Assembly: GCA_900547295.1 (NCBI GenBank)
Contig: URGK01000042.1
Span: 1 to 22,724, forward strand
Length of the DNA: 22,724 bases
Reading direction: 5' to 3'
Origin: an uncultured Eubacteriales bacterium
GTDB lineage: Bacteria; Bacillota; Clostridia; Peptostreptococcales; Anaerovoracaceae
Shown: one piece after another, positions 1 through 9,760 of the stretch
How the letters are laid out: each line of letters starts with the position of its first letter
How positions within the stretch are numbered: the stretch's first letter is position 1
Notes under the pieces: generated by a model
Seen by the model: the letters and a program-made list of their open reading frames with translations, nothing else
Databases searched by the model: none
What the model was told of the DNA's origin: nothing
Position numbers and translations under genes: made by a program

Positions 1-1995
1 TGTACTGTCAGGCTTTATTTCATATGTAACATCATAATCAGTACCTTCAACCAGTTTCCTGCTTCCGTCAGTTACAGTAACCTCCGGTGTAATCGTATTG
101 CCGGTATATGTCTGTGCATCTATATCCGCAATCATACCTTCTTCCAGTTGCTTTGCATCTACAGTAAATGTACCAACCACCAGATTATTAACACTGGCAA
201 AGTTCTCACCTTCTGCAATATCAATCTTAACTTTATATGTACCTGCATTTACTGCTTCGATCTGATTGCCTGACTCATCATAATATTTAACAGTAATGTC
301 ACCACAGCCTGTATATTTGCTTTTTAAAGCAACCTGTGCAGTCTTAGGATTACCATCGTAGGTTAAATCTGCAGGAGGCGTAAAAATAAAGTCGCCTGCA
401 ACGGCAGTTCTCTTATTTACAATTAAATTATAAGAGGCTGTTGCTTCTTTATAATCATCAGTCTCTGAGGCTGTTGCTGTAATTACTGCAGTACCTGCTC
501 CTGTTGCAGTTACAGCACCATCATTATCAACTGTTGCAACTTTTTCGTTGCTGCTTGAATAAGTTACTGTGCTACCTTCTGCTGCTCCTGTTGCTGCATT
601 TGTAAATGTCTCACCATATGTTTTAGTTATAGTTTTATCTTTGTCTGTAAATTTAAACTTTGATTGTGATAATAATAGTTTCAGCTTTATTTTCTTATCG
701 CTAGTATCATAACACGCCTTATACAGCTCATTATCCGAATGGAAGTACTTGCTATAGTCTGTATCATATGCATCGATAATAGTAACAGGTTTACCTTTTT
801 CAGGTGTGTTGAATGCTGACACTCCTATATTTGCATCATTTCCAATTGCACCATTGATTGTAGCAATTTCCGGCAGATATAAATTGTTTGCAGTACCGGC
901 ATCTTGCTCTGACTTCTTTTTCAGGTTGCCCGCAATTTGCACATTACCGCTGATTTTTATGGATGCCGCATTATATACTCCACCACCGTTAGAGCTAGTA
1001 AGATTACTGATTACTGCGTTTCCCGTAATACTTCCTCCGCTCATTGCAAGAGTTGTATTACCCCAATCACTACTTTCGGCTATATACACGCCTCCGCCTG
1101 AACTCGCTGCTTCGTTATTGTTAATACTTCCACTACTCATATAGAACTTTGCAGCAGGGTATATATACACACCTCCGCCCCGCTCGCTTTTATTGTTTAT
1201 AATATTTCCGCCGTTCATATATACGGTGCCTCTTGCATACACGCCTCCACCGTAAGTCCCGTTAGTATAAGTGCCTTCAGCTGTCGTATTATCTTTAATA
1301 CTTCCGCCATTTATTGTAAAGATTGTATTTGCTTCTACATATACACCGCCTCCACATGCATTCCCGGAATAAGACATTTTCTTTATTATATTTCCTGCAA
1401 TGCTTCCGCCATTCATTGTGAAATTTGGCTCACTGCTATTGTCTCCGCTTTCCCGAGCCAAATACACACCTGCTCCAAAGACTTCATTACTATTACATTC
1501 AAGATTACTACCTGTAATGTTTCCTCCATACATAGTAAAAGTGCCGGCAACACTCATTCCTCTGCCTGCATACGTAGTCGCTTCTGAATTTATTCTATGC
1601 GTAATGCTTCCCTGTGCCTCTTTACAGTCAGTCAGAATAAATGTTTCACCTTTGCCTACTGATATCGCATCTTTTGCTGCATTCATACTAATCGTCTTAC
1701 CATTGAGACACAATACAGTACCATCAGCAGGCTGCCAAGTTTCACTTATCACAACATCTTTTGTAAGATAATATCTTCCTTTTGTACCTGGCAAGGTACT
1801 GTCACTTTCCCAAGCCTGAAATATTTTTGATGCGTCTGCATCTTCTGTTTTATGATTACCTATTTCCTTATGTTCTGCACCACAAACACAATGTTTATGT
1901 TCAGTTGTCTGAGCAAACACCCCCCCACCTGCCATTGGTATCATTGTTAATACCATACATATGGACAGAAGTATGCTGAATAATCTCTTTTTCAC
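1..1995 (-). CDS. Secreted beta-helix repeat surface protein with Ig-like domains (C-terminus beyond window)
   Basis: The reading frame is open for 665 codons from a GTG at 1995 to the left window edge, so the C-terminus is missing. The GTG follows a strong ribosome site (AAAGGAGGAA). The N-terminus is a signal peptide (MKKR, hydrophobic core to about residue 22, then GGGVFAQ). A Cys/His cap (HKHCVCG, then YYLTKDV, VLCLNGK, ILTDC) covers roughly 33-120. Parallel beta-helix repeats of the type GGGVY...FTMNGGSI.N follow to about 390. A Big_2-like Ig domain (VTYSSSNEKVATV) lies near 440-528 and MBG/YDG-like domains (LTYDGN, AGTYKVKID) from about 532 onward. It is probably exported and surface-exposed, perhaps an adhesin; that role is inferred from architecture. 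It is a paralogue of the gene upstream. A G7 run (1920-1926) in codons 24-26 is in frame here. Confidence 0.9.
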   Translation of the reverse strand, partial: MKKRLFSILLSICMVLTMIPMAGGGVFAQTTEHKHCVCGAEHKEIGNHKTEDADASKIFQAWESDSTLPGTKGRYYLTKDVVISETWQPADGTVLCLNGKTISMNAAKDAISVGKGETFILTDCKEAQGSITHRINSEATTYAGRGMSVAGTFTMYGGNITGSNLECNSNEVFGAGVYLARESGDNSSEPNFTMNGGSIAGNIIKKMSYSGNACGGGVYVEANTIFTINGGSIKDNTTAEGTYTNGTYGGGVYARGTVYMNGGNIINNKSERGGGVYIYPAAKFYMSSGSINNNEAASSGGGVYIAESSDWGNTTLAMSGGSITGNAVISNLTSSNGGGVYNAASIKISGNVQIAGNLKKKSEQDAGTANNLYLPEIATINGAIGNDANIGVSAFNTPEKGKPVTIIDAYDTDYSKYFHSDNELYKACYDTSDKKIKLKLLLSQSKFKFTDKDKTITKTYGETFTNAATGAAEGSTVTYSSSNEKVATVDNDGAVTATGAGTAVITATASETDDYKEATASYNLIVNKRTAVAGDFIFTPPADLTYDGNPKTAQVALKSKYTGCGDITVKYYDESGNQIEAVNAGTYKVKIDIAEGENFASVNNLVVGTFTVDAKQLEEGMIADIDAQTYTGNTITPEVTVTDGSRKLVEGTDYDVTYEIKPDST
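1920..1926 (-). repeat. Homopolymer G7 tract in signal peptide of the partial surface protein
   Basis: Seven C on the given strand, so seven G in the coding strand, read as GGT GGG GGG GTG at codons 23-26. The frame continues correctly into the mature protein. A gain or loss of one G would abolish the product. Confidence 0.9.
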
Positions 1996-2093
1996 TATAT
2001 AATTCCTCCTTTACTAAGTTAATTTATCCTCTATACCTTACCAGTCTGCTTACCTGATGCCCCTCCTTCCCTTTAAATTACCTTTGTCAAGGG

Positions 2094-2122
2094 ATTATAT
2101 AATATTTTTTTCAAAAAAGATA
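2094..2122 (-). promoter_or_regulatory. Candidate promoter of the partial surface protein gene
   Basis: On the minus strand a perfect TATAAT lies at 2099-2094. The hexamer 17 bases upstream, TATCTT, is a poor -35. The position, about 100 bases before the GTG start, suits a promoter, possibly one needing an activator. Only the -10 is convincing. Confidence 0.3.
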
Positions 2123-2123
2123 T

Positions 2124-2136
2124 TAACCATTGGTTA
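2124..2136. promoter_or_regulatory. Palindromic operator-like site TAACCATTGGTTA
   Basis: A perfect inverted repeat of six bases around one central base (TAACCA-T-TGGTTA). It sits immediately upstream of the weak -35 of the candidate promoter for the partial surface gene. The shape fits a dimeric repressor or activator site; the binding protein is unknown. Confidence 0.35.
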
Positions 2137-2259
2137 GTTTTTTTGCCTTAAACAAGCTCTTTAATGTATATCTGCTACATTAACCACATTATATGTCATC
2201 ATTTTACCTATATTTATACTTTAATTCATAAATATGTATCCAGCGCAGAAAATTTACCC

Positions 2260-2287
2260 ATTATAAAGGCGGCCATCTCTGACCGCC
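2260..2287 (-). terminator. Rho-independent terminator of the large surface gene
   Basis: On the minus strand GGCGGTC-AGAGAT-GGCCGCC forms a 7-pair stem (one G:U), followed by TTTATAA. It lies about 45 bases past the stop codon at 2332. Confidence 0.7.
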
Positions 2288-2331
2288 CTCATTATTCAGG
2301 TGAATTCCATTCAATTATTAATCTCAGTCAT

Positions 2332-5300
2332 CTACTTTACTCTGCATGCATATCTGCACTGTTTAAGCTCTGTCTTTGCAATAAGTCTGCCCTGTGCATC
2401 ATATACCGTTAATCTTGCCTTGTAGAAGTATTTTGTACCTTTTTTGCCGGCAGCATTGATATATGTTTTGCCGGTACCTTCAAGCATCGACTTGTAGTTC
2501 TTAGCCCTGCTTGTGCTTCTGTAATATTTGTACTTTACAGTATAGCCAAGATCTTCAAGCGCCTTAATGCTGTCCCTGCCATTTGCCACAGAAAGAGTAA
2601 CTCTGATATTGCCCTTTGCTGTCTTTGCAGAACGGGCCTTGAGCTTAACTGACTTAACAAGTTCTGTCGCCTTGTCTGCATTCTGCTCTGCAATTACCTT
2701 CTCTGCCTCGCTGCGTGCCATAACCGCATATGTTGAGAAATGACCTGTCATAAAGCTGTATGTGCCGTCTGAATTCTTTGCGCCGTTTACCATATGATAT
2801 ATGTTGCTATCATCAATATATACACATACAAGGTCTTTTGCAGCAAGTGTATCATTAAGCTTAACCATTACTGAAACATTGCCGCCCTTAAAGTCTGTTA
2901 CCGTGCCATTTGATGTTACGAGCTTAAGTTCCGCTTCAAGGGTATTTGAATCCTGTTTTACGATTTCAACAATAAGTCTTACATAGCCGTCGGTTCCTGC
3001 CTGCGCTGCAAGTCCGTCAACAGCTTTCTTGTCAAGAGTTATTTCCGCAGCATCAGCTCTGATTATGAGCGAGGCTTCTGTCTTTTCTGAAAGCTCCCTG
3101 ACTGTTTTTTCAGGCAGAGCTATTTCAGTTGCAGTTCCTGCCTGCGCTTCGCTTATACCTGCCCTGGTCAAGGTATTTATAATTACCTCAGTGGACTTGT
3201 TTGAAACTGCCTTATCAAGGATTTTGTTTGCGGTTGTATTATCAACTGTTGCAGTTGTAGTCTTCTTTTCTCCGGAAGTGGTTGTAGAAGGCTTAATTGT
3301 AGCAGTTGTTGATGCTACTGTTCCCGCATTCCTGTCTTCTGCCTTGTTTATAACATTATCTGTTTTGCCTGAAGTACCCGGTTTGACAGTGCGAACATAG
3401 CCGCAGGTATTGCAGGTGGCATCACTGCTGTTATCATAAATATGATCAGTTATACTGCCTGTCACATTACAGCCTTCACGCTGACATTCCTGCCAGTGTC
3501 CTGCAGCGCTGTATTTGTATTCACCGCCAAAGTCATGTCCTGATACTTTGCCGTAAGGTGCTTTGCACACACTGCAGACTGCCTTTTCCGTGCATGTGGC
3601 TGTGCCGCCTGTGTGCTCTGCCTTGCCGTTTAGCTCTGTGCAGTCAGTGTCAGTGCATTCATGCCAGTGGTAGGTGTCATCGTGCTTCCACGCTGTATCC
3701 CATGTGTGCTCATGAGTAATATTCTTCTTTTTCAATATAACTGCGTTATCAGAATCAGAACCGATTTCACAGCTGTTATCATCAGAGAAGAAGTACGCTG
3801 CATTGCAGCCTGTACTGGTAATGATAACAGGATTTTCATCTGACGGTTCTGTGAAGCTGCTCACACCTATGCGTGCACCTTCTTCTAATCCGGCAGCAGT
3901 TACTGTCACAGTGTTTTCCTGGTTGTACAGATACAGATTATTATCCTTGGTATTTACCTTGTTCCCGATGATATTTGCAGCGCCACTGATGTTAAATACA
4001 GGGTTACTGTCGTAATAAGCTCTGCCGTCATATATACCGCCGCCTCTGTTGCTTGCGATATTTGCATCAGATGCTTCCGTACCTCCAACAACACCGCCGT
4101 GCATATTGAAGCTGCCGGCGTTGCACACACCGCCGCCTAAGCCGTTAGAGAAATCAGTTCCGGTTGATAATGCGGCGTTTCCTTTGACAGTGCCGCCGTA
4201 CATGTTAAATACAGCATTACTGTCACTCTTTCCTGCATTAAATACGCCGCCGCCATTATTACTTGCAGTGTTGCCCGAAATGGTGCCGCCATACATGTTA
4301 AAAGTTCCATAGTTGTTGTATACACCGCCGCCATTAACGTCCTTGTTTCCGGTGATACTGCCGTTATACATAGTAAATGTCGCACCGGCATTATTCTCTA
4401 CACCTCCACCGCTAAAGCTTGTACTTGTATTATCGTTATCGGCAATACTGATGTTATACATTATGAAAGTTCCGTGATTAGATACTCCTCTGCCCATAAA
4501 TCTTTTATCTGAGCTGTCCTTGCCATGAGTAACCTTACCTGCCTCGCTTCCGGTATGGCAGTCTGTCAGAACAAGAGTATCATTAGAGTCTATGTCAATG
4601 GCAGAAACAGAATGATCATAAGTTCCCGCATTGCAGATAATATTATAACCGTTAAGACACAGCACTACATTATTTGCAGGCTTCCATTTACCTGTGAGTA
4701 TAACATCATCCGTCAGATAGTAACAGCCTGCCTTCATATCATTAGTTAAAGTTTTTGTCTCTGTCCACTTCTGTTCTTTATTATGTTCATGCCCTTCAGC
4801 AGAAAGAGTTCCTTCACCGCATACACAATGCCTGTGTTCCTTTACAGGTATAGGTGCATTTGGATCCTTCAGTATCAGTTTCGTAGCATCGTCACTGTCG
4901 TGAGCGATTTCATAATCAGCATTGTCACTTGTTATAACGGTGCTGTAGTCTGTATTACTTTCTGCACCTGTAGCAATGGTAACAGGGACTTCCGCCGGAG
5001 TCACTCCAATCGCACCTGTCAGCGGATTATTAATCGTAAGTGTCGCACTGACCGCATCTATATCTGTTGTAGAACTGTCCAGATAGACATTATTCTTCTT
5101 GTTATCTACCGTATTATCCCTGATTGTAGCATTTCCGGAGACATTCAATGTCGCTGCACCGCCTGAGCTAGAAGCATATTCCTTTGCTAATGCAGAAGCA
5201 TATAAACCGCCACCATTCTGAGTTGCTGTGTTTCCACTGATGGTACCGCCGCTCATGACAAATTTGCTTGTCCAACTAACATATACGCCGCCGCCTACAC

Positions 5301-7955
5301 CGTAACTTCCAGCATCACTGTCAGCATTATTGTTTGTAATACTGCCACCGTACATACGGAATTCGGATGGACCACACCAAACAGTTCTTCTAACATGCAC
5401 GCCACCGCCGCTCTTTGCAGTATTTCCGCTAATTTTTCCGCCATACAGTTTAAATATGCTTGCCTTTGTTGTATCAGAAACTCCTTCGACGCTAACACCC
5501 CCGCCGCCGATGTCATAGTTTGTTGTGTTGCCACTGATAATGCCGCCGAACATATCAAATGTGCCGCCGAGTACTTTCACACCTTTGCCTTCGCATTTAG
5601 TGCTGGATGCATCTGTCGCGTGCGTAATTTTGCCTTGTGCGTCGCCAGTCTTGCAGTCTGTCAATGTGAAGTGACCGGATACCTTAATGACATCAACTTC
5701 GTCAGTCATCCCGTCAGGATTCTTCATGGTTATGTTTTGGCCGTTCAGACAAAGAACTACGCCATCCGGCACGTCCCAGCCGCAATAGTCCTTGCCTATT
5801 CCGCCTCTGTACTCAACAGCACTTGTCAGTGTTACATCCTCGGTCAGGTAATAGTTACCTGCAGTATCCGGCAGGCTGTCTGTTCTTGTCCATGCCGTAA
5901 ATTTGGTCTCTTCATCCGAAGTGTGGTCGCCTACCTCCGTGTGAGTCTTGCCACAGAGATAGTGTTTGTGCCCTGTTTGAGTTGGAGTCGAACCATCGTC
6001 TACCGCCAGCTTCAAGCCACTGTTTCCATCATCAATCAGCTTATAACCGCTCATGTCACTTGTAAAAACTTTCGTGTCCGTCGAGTTTTTCACCAAAGTT
6101 TTTTCGTTGTTTGTCAGTGTTGTTATGCCAATGCGAGCGGAAGGGGAAAGAGATGCATCTGCAGTCAATGATTTGCCCATTCTTAAGTCCACATTGTTGG
6201 CTTTGCCGTCTTTATCTTTATTGTCTGTAATGGTAGTGGTTCCGTCGACCGTCATAACAGCATCATCAACAAATCCCATCCATGCTCCACCACCATCTTC
6301 ATTTGCGGTGTTGCCGGTGATGGTAACATTCTTCAAAGTAATGTTTTTAGTGTAGAACACGCCACCACCGCTTTTTGCAGCGATGTTTCCTTGAATCATT
6401 CCCCCGTTCAACTGTGCTTCGCCGTCTCCATGGTAAAGACCACCGCCGAATCCTGCGGTATTTGCATCGCCTTCGTTTAATCCGCCGATAGTTCCGCCGT
6501 TCATGGTGAAGCTGCTGTAATTAAATACACCTCCGCCGTAACAGGTTTCATTGGTCACCGTGTTGCCGGAGATGGCTGCGGTATCTGACATGGTAAATGT
6601 GCCGCTATTGTACACGCCTCCGCCGTGTGAATCAGAGGTATTATTGCTGATATTGCCGCCGGTCATGGTGAATGTGCCGCTACGATTATTGTATACGCCA
6701 CCTCCCGCACCTAGTGCGCCCGCACTTCCTTGCTCCTTGATGGCACTATTACTACTGATTGTGCCGCCGGTCATGGTGAATGTGCCGGTGGAAATGTACA
6801 CACCACCGCCCCAGCCTCTATATTCGTCTGTCTTACTTCCGACAGCTGTATTTCCGATGATTTTTCCGGTGTCCATATTAAAGATGCCGGATAAGACGCA
6901 CACACCGCCACCCTCGTTGGTTACTGTGTTACCGTAATTACTATTTGCATCGCCGATAGTTCCGCCGGTCATGGTGAAGGTAGCACTACTGTTGACAGCA
7001 ACCCCTCCGCCATTCTTAGCTTTATTTTTCTTGATGATACCGCCGGTCATGGTAAAAGTTGAACTTCCTTGCTCATTATACACACCGCCGCCATTCTTGT
7101 TAGCCTCGTTGCCAATAATCGTGCCACCGTTAAAATTGAATTGACCGGTATTGTAGTTGTATACACCGCCGCCGTTATAGCCTATATTGGCATCTTCGGC
7201 ATTCGTGCCGCCAATCACTGCTGTGCCGCTCATTGTGAAAGTGCCGGCGTTTAAAACGCCACCGCCTCCACCGCCGTTCGCTGTGCCTCCTTGGTTTCCG
7301 CTGATTGTGCCGCCGGTCATGGTAAAGATTCCGTAGTTGTTCACGCCGCCGCCCTTGGCGCTGTTATTAAGAGCGGTATTCTTAGTAATGCTTCCGCCAT
7401 GCATATTGAAGTCTGCTCCGGCTTCGACACTCACGCCGCTGCCGCCGATGGTGACTTCGTTACCGGTAATATTGCCTCCGTACATATTGAAGACCGCTCC
7501 GTCTTTGACACTCACGCCGCTGCCACTCAGAGCGGCATTGTTACTGTCCTTTGCGTGTGTGATATTGCCCCTTGTACTGTTCGGTTCGCAGTCAGTCAAA
7601 GTAAAGGTTACACTTGCTTGAACATCAATAGCATCAAATCTGCCGTTTGCTGTGATGTTCTTGCCGTTCAAGCAAAGCACTGTGCCACTTGCAGGCTCCC
7701 ATGCTTCGCTGATTTCCACATTCTGGGTCAGGTAGTAGCTGCCGGCCTCTTTCGGCAGGTAGGTTGTTTCTGTCCACTCCTTCCAGTCTGTGATGTCAGT
7801 ATGTTCGGTATGATCACCGATAGCCCTACTTCCTCCACATACACAATGTGATGTATGCACTGCTGCCCATGCTACATCAGGCTGTAATACCCCCCCGGTA
7901 TCGTTGTCATAATCATACACAAGCATACCGCTATACTGAGAAATTTCTTCTTCAT
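2332..7955 (-). CDS. Giant secreted beta-helix repeat surface protein, frameshifted at a G7 tract in its signal peptide
   Basis: The natural start is ATG at 7955, 12 bases after a GAGGAGG site. It encodes a signal peptide (MKKKFLSIAV..., then TIPGG) matching that of the paralogue downstream. As sequenced, that frame stops at 7872-7874 after 27 codons. One extra G in the G7 run (7890-7896) would join it to VLQPDVAWA and to the long frame that runs to 2332 (1,864 codons from 7926). The mature part has three copies of a cap module (HxHCVCG ... YYLT ... LCLNG ... LTDC ... ITH), near residues 20, 655 and 1030. Each is followed by glycine-rich beta-helix repeats (GGGVYN, FTMTGG, ISGN). Cys/His repeats lie near 1405-1518, a Thr-rich linker follows, then a domain with HFSTYAVMARS, and a last module (about 1740-1864) with YKYYRST and KGTKYFYKARLTVYD. 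No LPxTG, SLH or choline-binding motif is visible. A surface or adhesion role is inferred. Confidence 0.85.
4000..7560. repeat. Intragenic in-frame repeats coding for the beta-helix
   Basis: The beta-helix coding DNA repeats itself at base level. For example CCGCCGGTCATGGT occurs exactly at 6656, 6764, 6962, 7040 and 7310, with spacings of 108, 198, 78 and 270 bases, all multiples of three. Recombination between copies would change the number of coils without breaking the frame. Confidence 0.8.
7890..7896 (-). repeat. Homopolymer G7 tract causing a frameshift in the signal peptide
   Basis: Read from ATG 7955 the run falls in CCG GGG GGG TAT and leads to TAG at 7872-7874. With eight or five G the frame would enter GTA TTA CAG CCT, the mature-protein frame. 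It sits at the same point as the G7 run of the paralogue (1920-1926). Confidence 0.85.
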
Positions 7956-7980
7956 TTAAAAATTTGTCCTCCTCTCTGTA

Positions 7981-8001
7981 TTTGCGCTGATAAAACGCAA
8001 A
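7981..8001 (-). other. Small stem-loop in the 5' leader of the giant surface gene
   Basis: TTTGCG and CGCAAA, separated by nine bases, form a six-pair hairpin just upstream of the ribosome site. It could affect translation or mRNA stability; no known riboswitch is recognised. Confidence 0.4.
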
Positions 8002-8015
8002 TCTCTCATATGGTA

Positions 8016-8046
8016 ATTATAAATTGGACATCAATGTTCAAGTCAA
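8016..8046 (-). promoter_or_regulatory. Candidate promoter of the giant surface gene
   Basis: On the minus strand TTGACT (8046-8041) and TATAAT (8021-8016) are separated by 19 bases, longer than the ideal 17. It would give a leader of about 50 bases carrying the stem-loop at 7981-8001. Confidence 0.45.
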
Positions 8047-8163
8047 GTGTTTTGTAGAAATTTCATAAAAAAAGTCGACTGTTATATTCCTTCATTGTTC
8101 AGGTCATTTATATTCTCTGTTTTTAAACCCCTTTATCATGGAGATTATCCGTTTCCCTGCATT

Positions 8164-8185
8164 AAAAAAGGACTCCGAAGAGTCC
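8164..8185 (-). terminator. Rho-independent terminator after the DUF308 gene
   Basis: On the minus strand GGACTC-TTCG-GAGTCC followed by six T: a textbook hairpin with a UUCG tetraloop, 14 bases past the stop at 8199. Confidence 0.95.
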
Positions 8186-8198
8186 CTGATCAAGGTTG

Positions 8199-8804
8199 CT
8201 ATTTTTCCACAAAGTCAACGTCTATTATATCGTCAGCTTTTTCTTCCATTGCTTTTTTGAGCCTGTTTATTTTTCTTGAGATATACAGCAGGGATATTAT
8301 GTCGGCAATGCCGTCTGCTATGAGGAAGATGCCTGCAAAGGTCATAAGCGCAACAGCGCTTGCAAAAGGATTGAACAGTACAACTATGCCTGCTGCCGCC
8401 ATTATGATTGCGGTAAGCAGTATAATCCACCAGCCCTGTCCTTTAATTCTCAAAAGATCAACGGCATACTGTATCTTGAGCACTCCGTCAGCCAGCATTA
8501 TAATTCCTATGATTGTAACTATAAAGCCTGCAAGGAATTCAGGTTTTATGAATATGAATATGCCGCCTGCTATAAGGACTGCTCCCTGCACAAGCCCGTA
8601 GGAACCGAATATGTTGAACCGGCTGGTTCTGAAATATCCTGCAAGTCTTGTAATCCCCCATACGCACAGAGCCGCCGCTATTATATAGCATATGGTTACT
8701 GCGCTTGCCGCAGGGAATATAACAAAGACCGCTCCCATAATTATAAGGGCTATTGCCATAAATATTATTTCACGTTTAATTCCGTATATTTTCTTTTTAC
8801 CCAT
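8199..8804 (-). CDS. DUF308 / HdeD-like integral membrane protein
   Basis: This 201-residue protein is almost wholly hydrophobic, with about six membrane segments near residues 12-32, 35-55, 68-87, 90-108, 126-146 and 150-174. A charged cytoplasmic tail follows (RKINRLKKAMEEKADD). The paired-helix pattern with repeated G.I.IF.P and L.ADG..KI matches the DUF308/HdeD family, members of which are linked to acid or membrane stress in enterobacteria; the function in Clostridia is not established. ATG 8804 follows AGAGGTG by about seven bases. It lies 12 bases downstream of the hydrolase gene, so the two are probably co-transcribed and end at the terminator 8164-8185. Confidence 0.75.
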   Translation of the reverse strand: MGKKKIYGIKREIIFMAIALIIMGAVFVIFPAASAVTICYIIAAALCVWGITRLAGYFRTSRFNIFGSYGLVQGAVLIAGGIFIFIKPEFLAGFIVTIIGIIMLADGVLKIQYAVDLLRIKGQGWWIILLTAIIMAAAGIVVLFNPFASAVALMTFAGIFLIADGIADIISLLYISRKINRLKKAMEEKADDIIDVDFVEK

Positions 8805-8816
8805 TATAACACCTCT

Positions 8817-9668
8817 TTATCCTACAGTTTCTGTTATCCACTGCCCTATCTTGTTTATTACCTCTTCACCTGTACTTTCAGGTCCTCCGTTATGAATTTC
8901 GTGATAAAGACCCGGCCATTCCACATATGTGCAGATATCGCCCTCATTTGCCGCAAGCTTTCTGGAGCCGTTTACATCACATATCTTGTCGGAGTCACCG
9001 TGCATCAGAAGCAGCGGTTTCTCACAGCCCTTACCCTTTTTCTCCCATTTGCCGTCATAGAGAGCGTTACCTATTGAAAACCCCTCTATAGCCGTCTGAA
9101 GACTGATTTTGTTGTGGGTCATAGGGTCGTCGTTATATCCTGTCACAAGCTTTGGATTTCCCAGTATGGTTTCATCTATGTCAGAGCCGATGGTAAGCGA
9201 CGGCAGAATTTTTGACATAAGGTTTACCGTATGATACAGGGCTCCCGTAACAGGTCTTACAAGCTTAATCCACGGCGCCGATATAACGTAGGCGCATGGA
9301 ACTCCGTTGAGTCTGCCTCTGTATCTGTAGTCAAGACCTATGTTTCCTCCCATGCTGTGTCCATAAAGTATAATCGGCAGTCCCGGATAATTTTCCATTG
9401 CATATTCCAGCATGCCGTCTATATCCGAAAGCACATCGGTTCTCGGCGCGCAGTGTCCGGGCTTGCCCTCTGTGGCGCCGTGACCTCTAAGATCCATGCC
9501 TATCATTTTAATTCCGTATTCTTCAAGTATTTCCGACATTCTTTCATATCTGAGAAAGTATTCGCCTATGCCATGCACACAGCACATTATATATTTGGGA
9601 TTGCTGCAGGAAAACTCATAGGCTTTAAGTCCTCTGAGTGAGGATTTAATGGCTATTTCTCTGTTCAT
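8817..9668 (-). CDS. Alpha/beta hydrolase, monoacylglycerol lipase / lysophospholipase-like
   Basis: A 283-residue serine hydrolase of the Hydrolase_4 type. Visible features are the oxyanion-hole region VHGIGEY (31-37), the D-L-R-G-H-G-A-T-E-G segment at 59-68, the nucleophile elbow GHSMGG with Ser105, the acid in HGDSDKIC (Asp227) and the histidine in GLYHEIHN (His256). The triad is complete. No signal peptide is seen, so it is probably cytoplasmic. The family cleaves monoacylglycerols, lysophospholipids or other esters; the substrate here cannot be told. ATG 9668 follows AAAGGAG by nine bases. The DUF308 gene is 12 bases downstream. Confidence 0.85.
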   Translation of the reverse strand: MNREIAIKSSLRGLKAYEFSCSNPKYIMCCVHGIGEYFLRYERMSEILEEYGIKMIGMDLRGHGATEGKPGHCAPRTDVLSDIDGMLEYAMENYPGLPIILYGHSMGGNIGLDYRYRGRLNGVPCAYVISAPWIKLVRPVTGALYHTVNLMSKILPSLTIGSDIDETILGNPKLVTGYNDDPMTHNKISLQTAIEGFSIGNALYDGKWEKKGKGCEKPLLLMHGDSDKICDVNGSRKLAANEGDICTYVEWPGLYHEIHNGGPESTGEEVINKIGQWITETVG

Positions 9669-9760
9669 AAGCTCAAGCTCCTTTCATTTCATAACATTAA
9701 AAATCCGAGTTATTACATTACGGGGTCGTTTGCCGCCGCTGCTATTGAACTGCCTCTGAT

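Larger units (their letters stand above)
1996..2331. other. Intergenic region between the two surface-protein genes
   Basis: No credible gene is seen in these 336 bases; short ORFs have no ribosome site. It holds the terminator of the upstream surface gene (2260-2287), a perfect 13-base palindrome (2124-2136), a TATAAT on the minus strand (2094-2099), and the ribosome site of the downstream gene (about 2003-2012). The downstream surface gene therefore probably has its own promoter. Confidence 0.7.

Noticed and set aside
2085..2091. TTGACA on the minus strand as a -35 box for the partial surface gene
   Set aside because: No -10 hexamer is found 16-19 bases downstream; the ribosome-like GGAAGGAGGGG follows too soon.
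5395..6171. Plus-strand 258-codon open frame opposite the giant surface gene, and similar ones at 3029-3400, 7291-7851, 1400-1771
   Set aside because: They lie wholly antisense to clear repeat-coding sequence, lack ribosome sites and have compositions (runs of PP, CICR) that mirror the glycine-rich coding strand.
4000..7560. Possible CRISPR array because of the regularly repeated short motif
   Set aside because: The repeats vary, are in frame with a long protein, and encode beta-helix coils; spacers are not unique sequences.
1..7955. Autotransporter (type V) reading of the beta-helix proteins
   Set aside because: No outer-membrane barrel domain is seen, and spore coat genes and Gram-positive lipoproteins point to a cell without an outer membrane.
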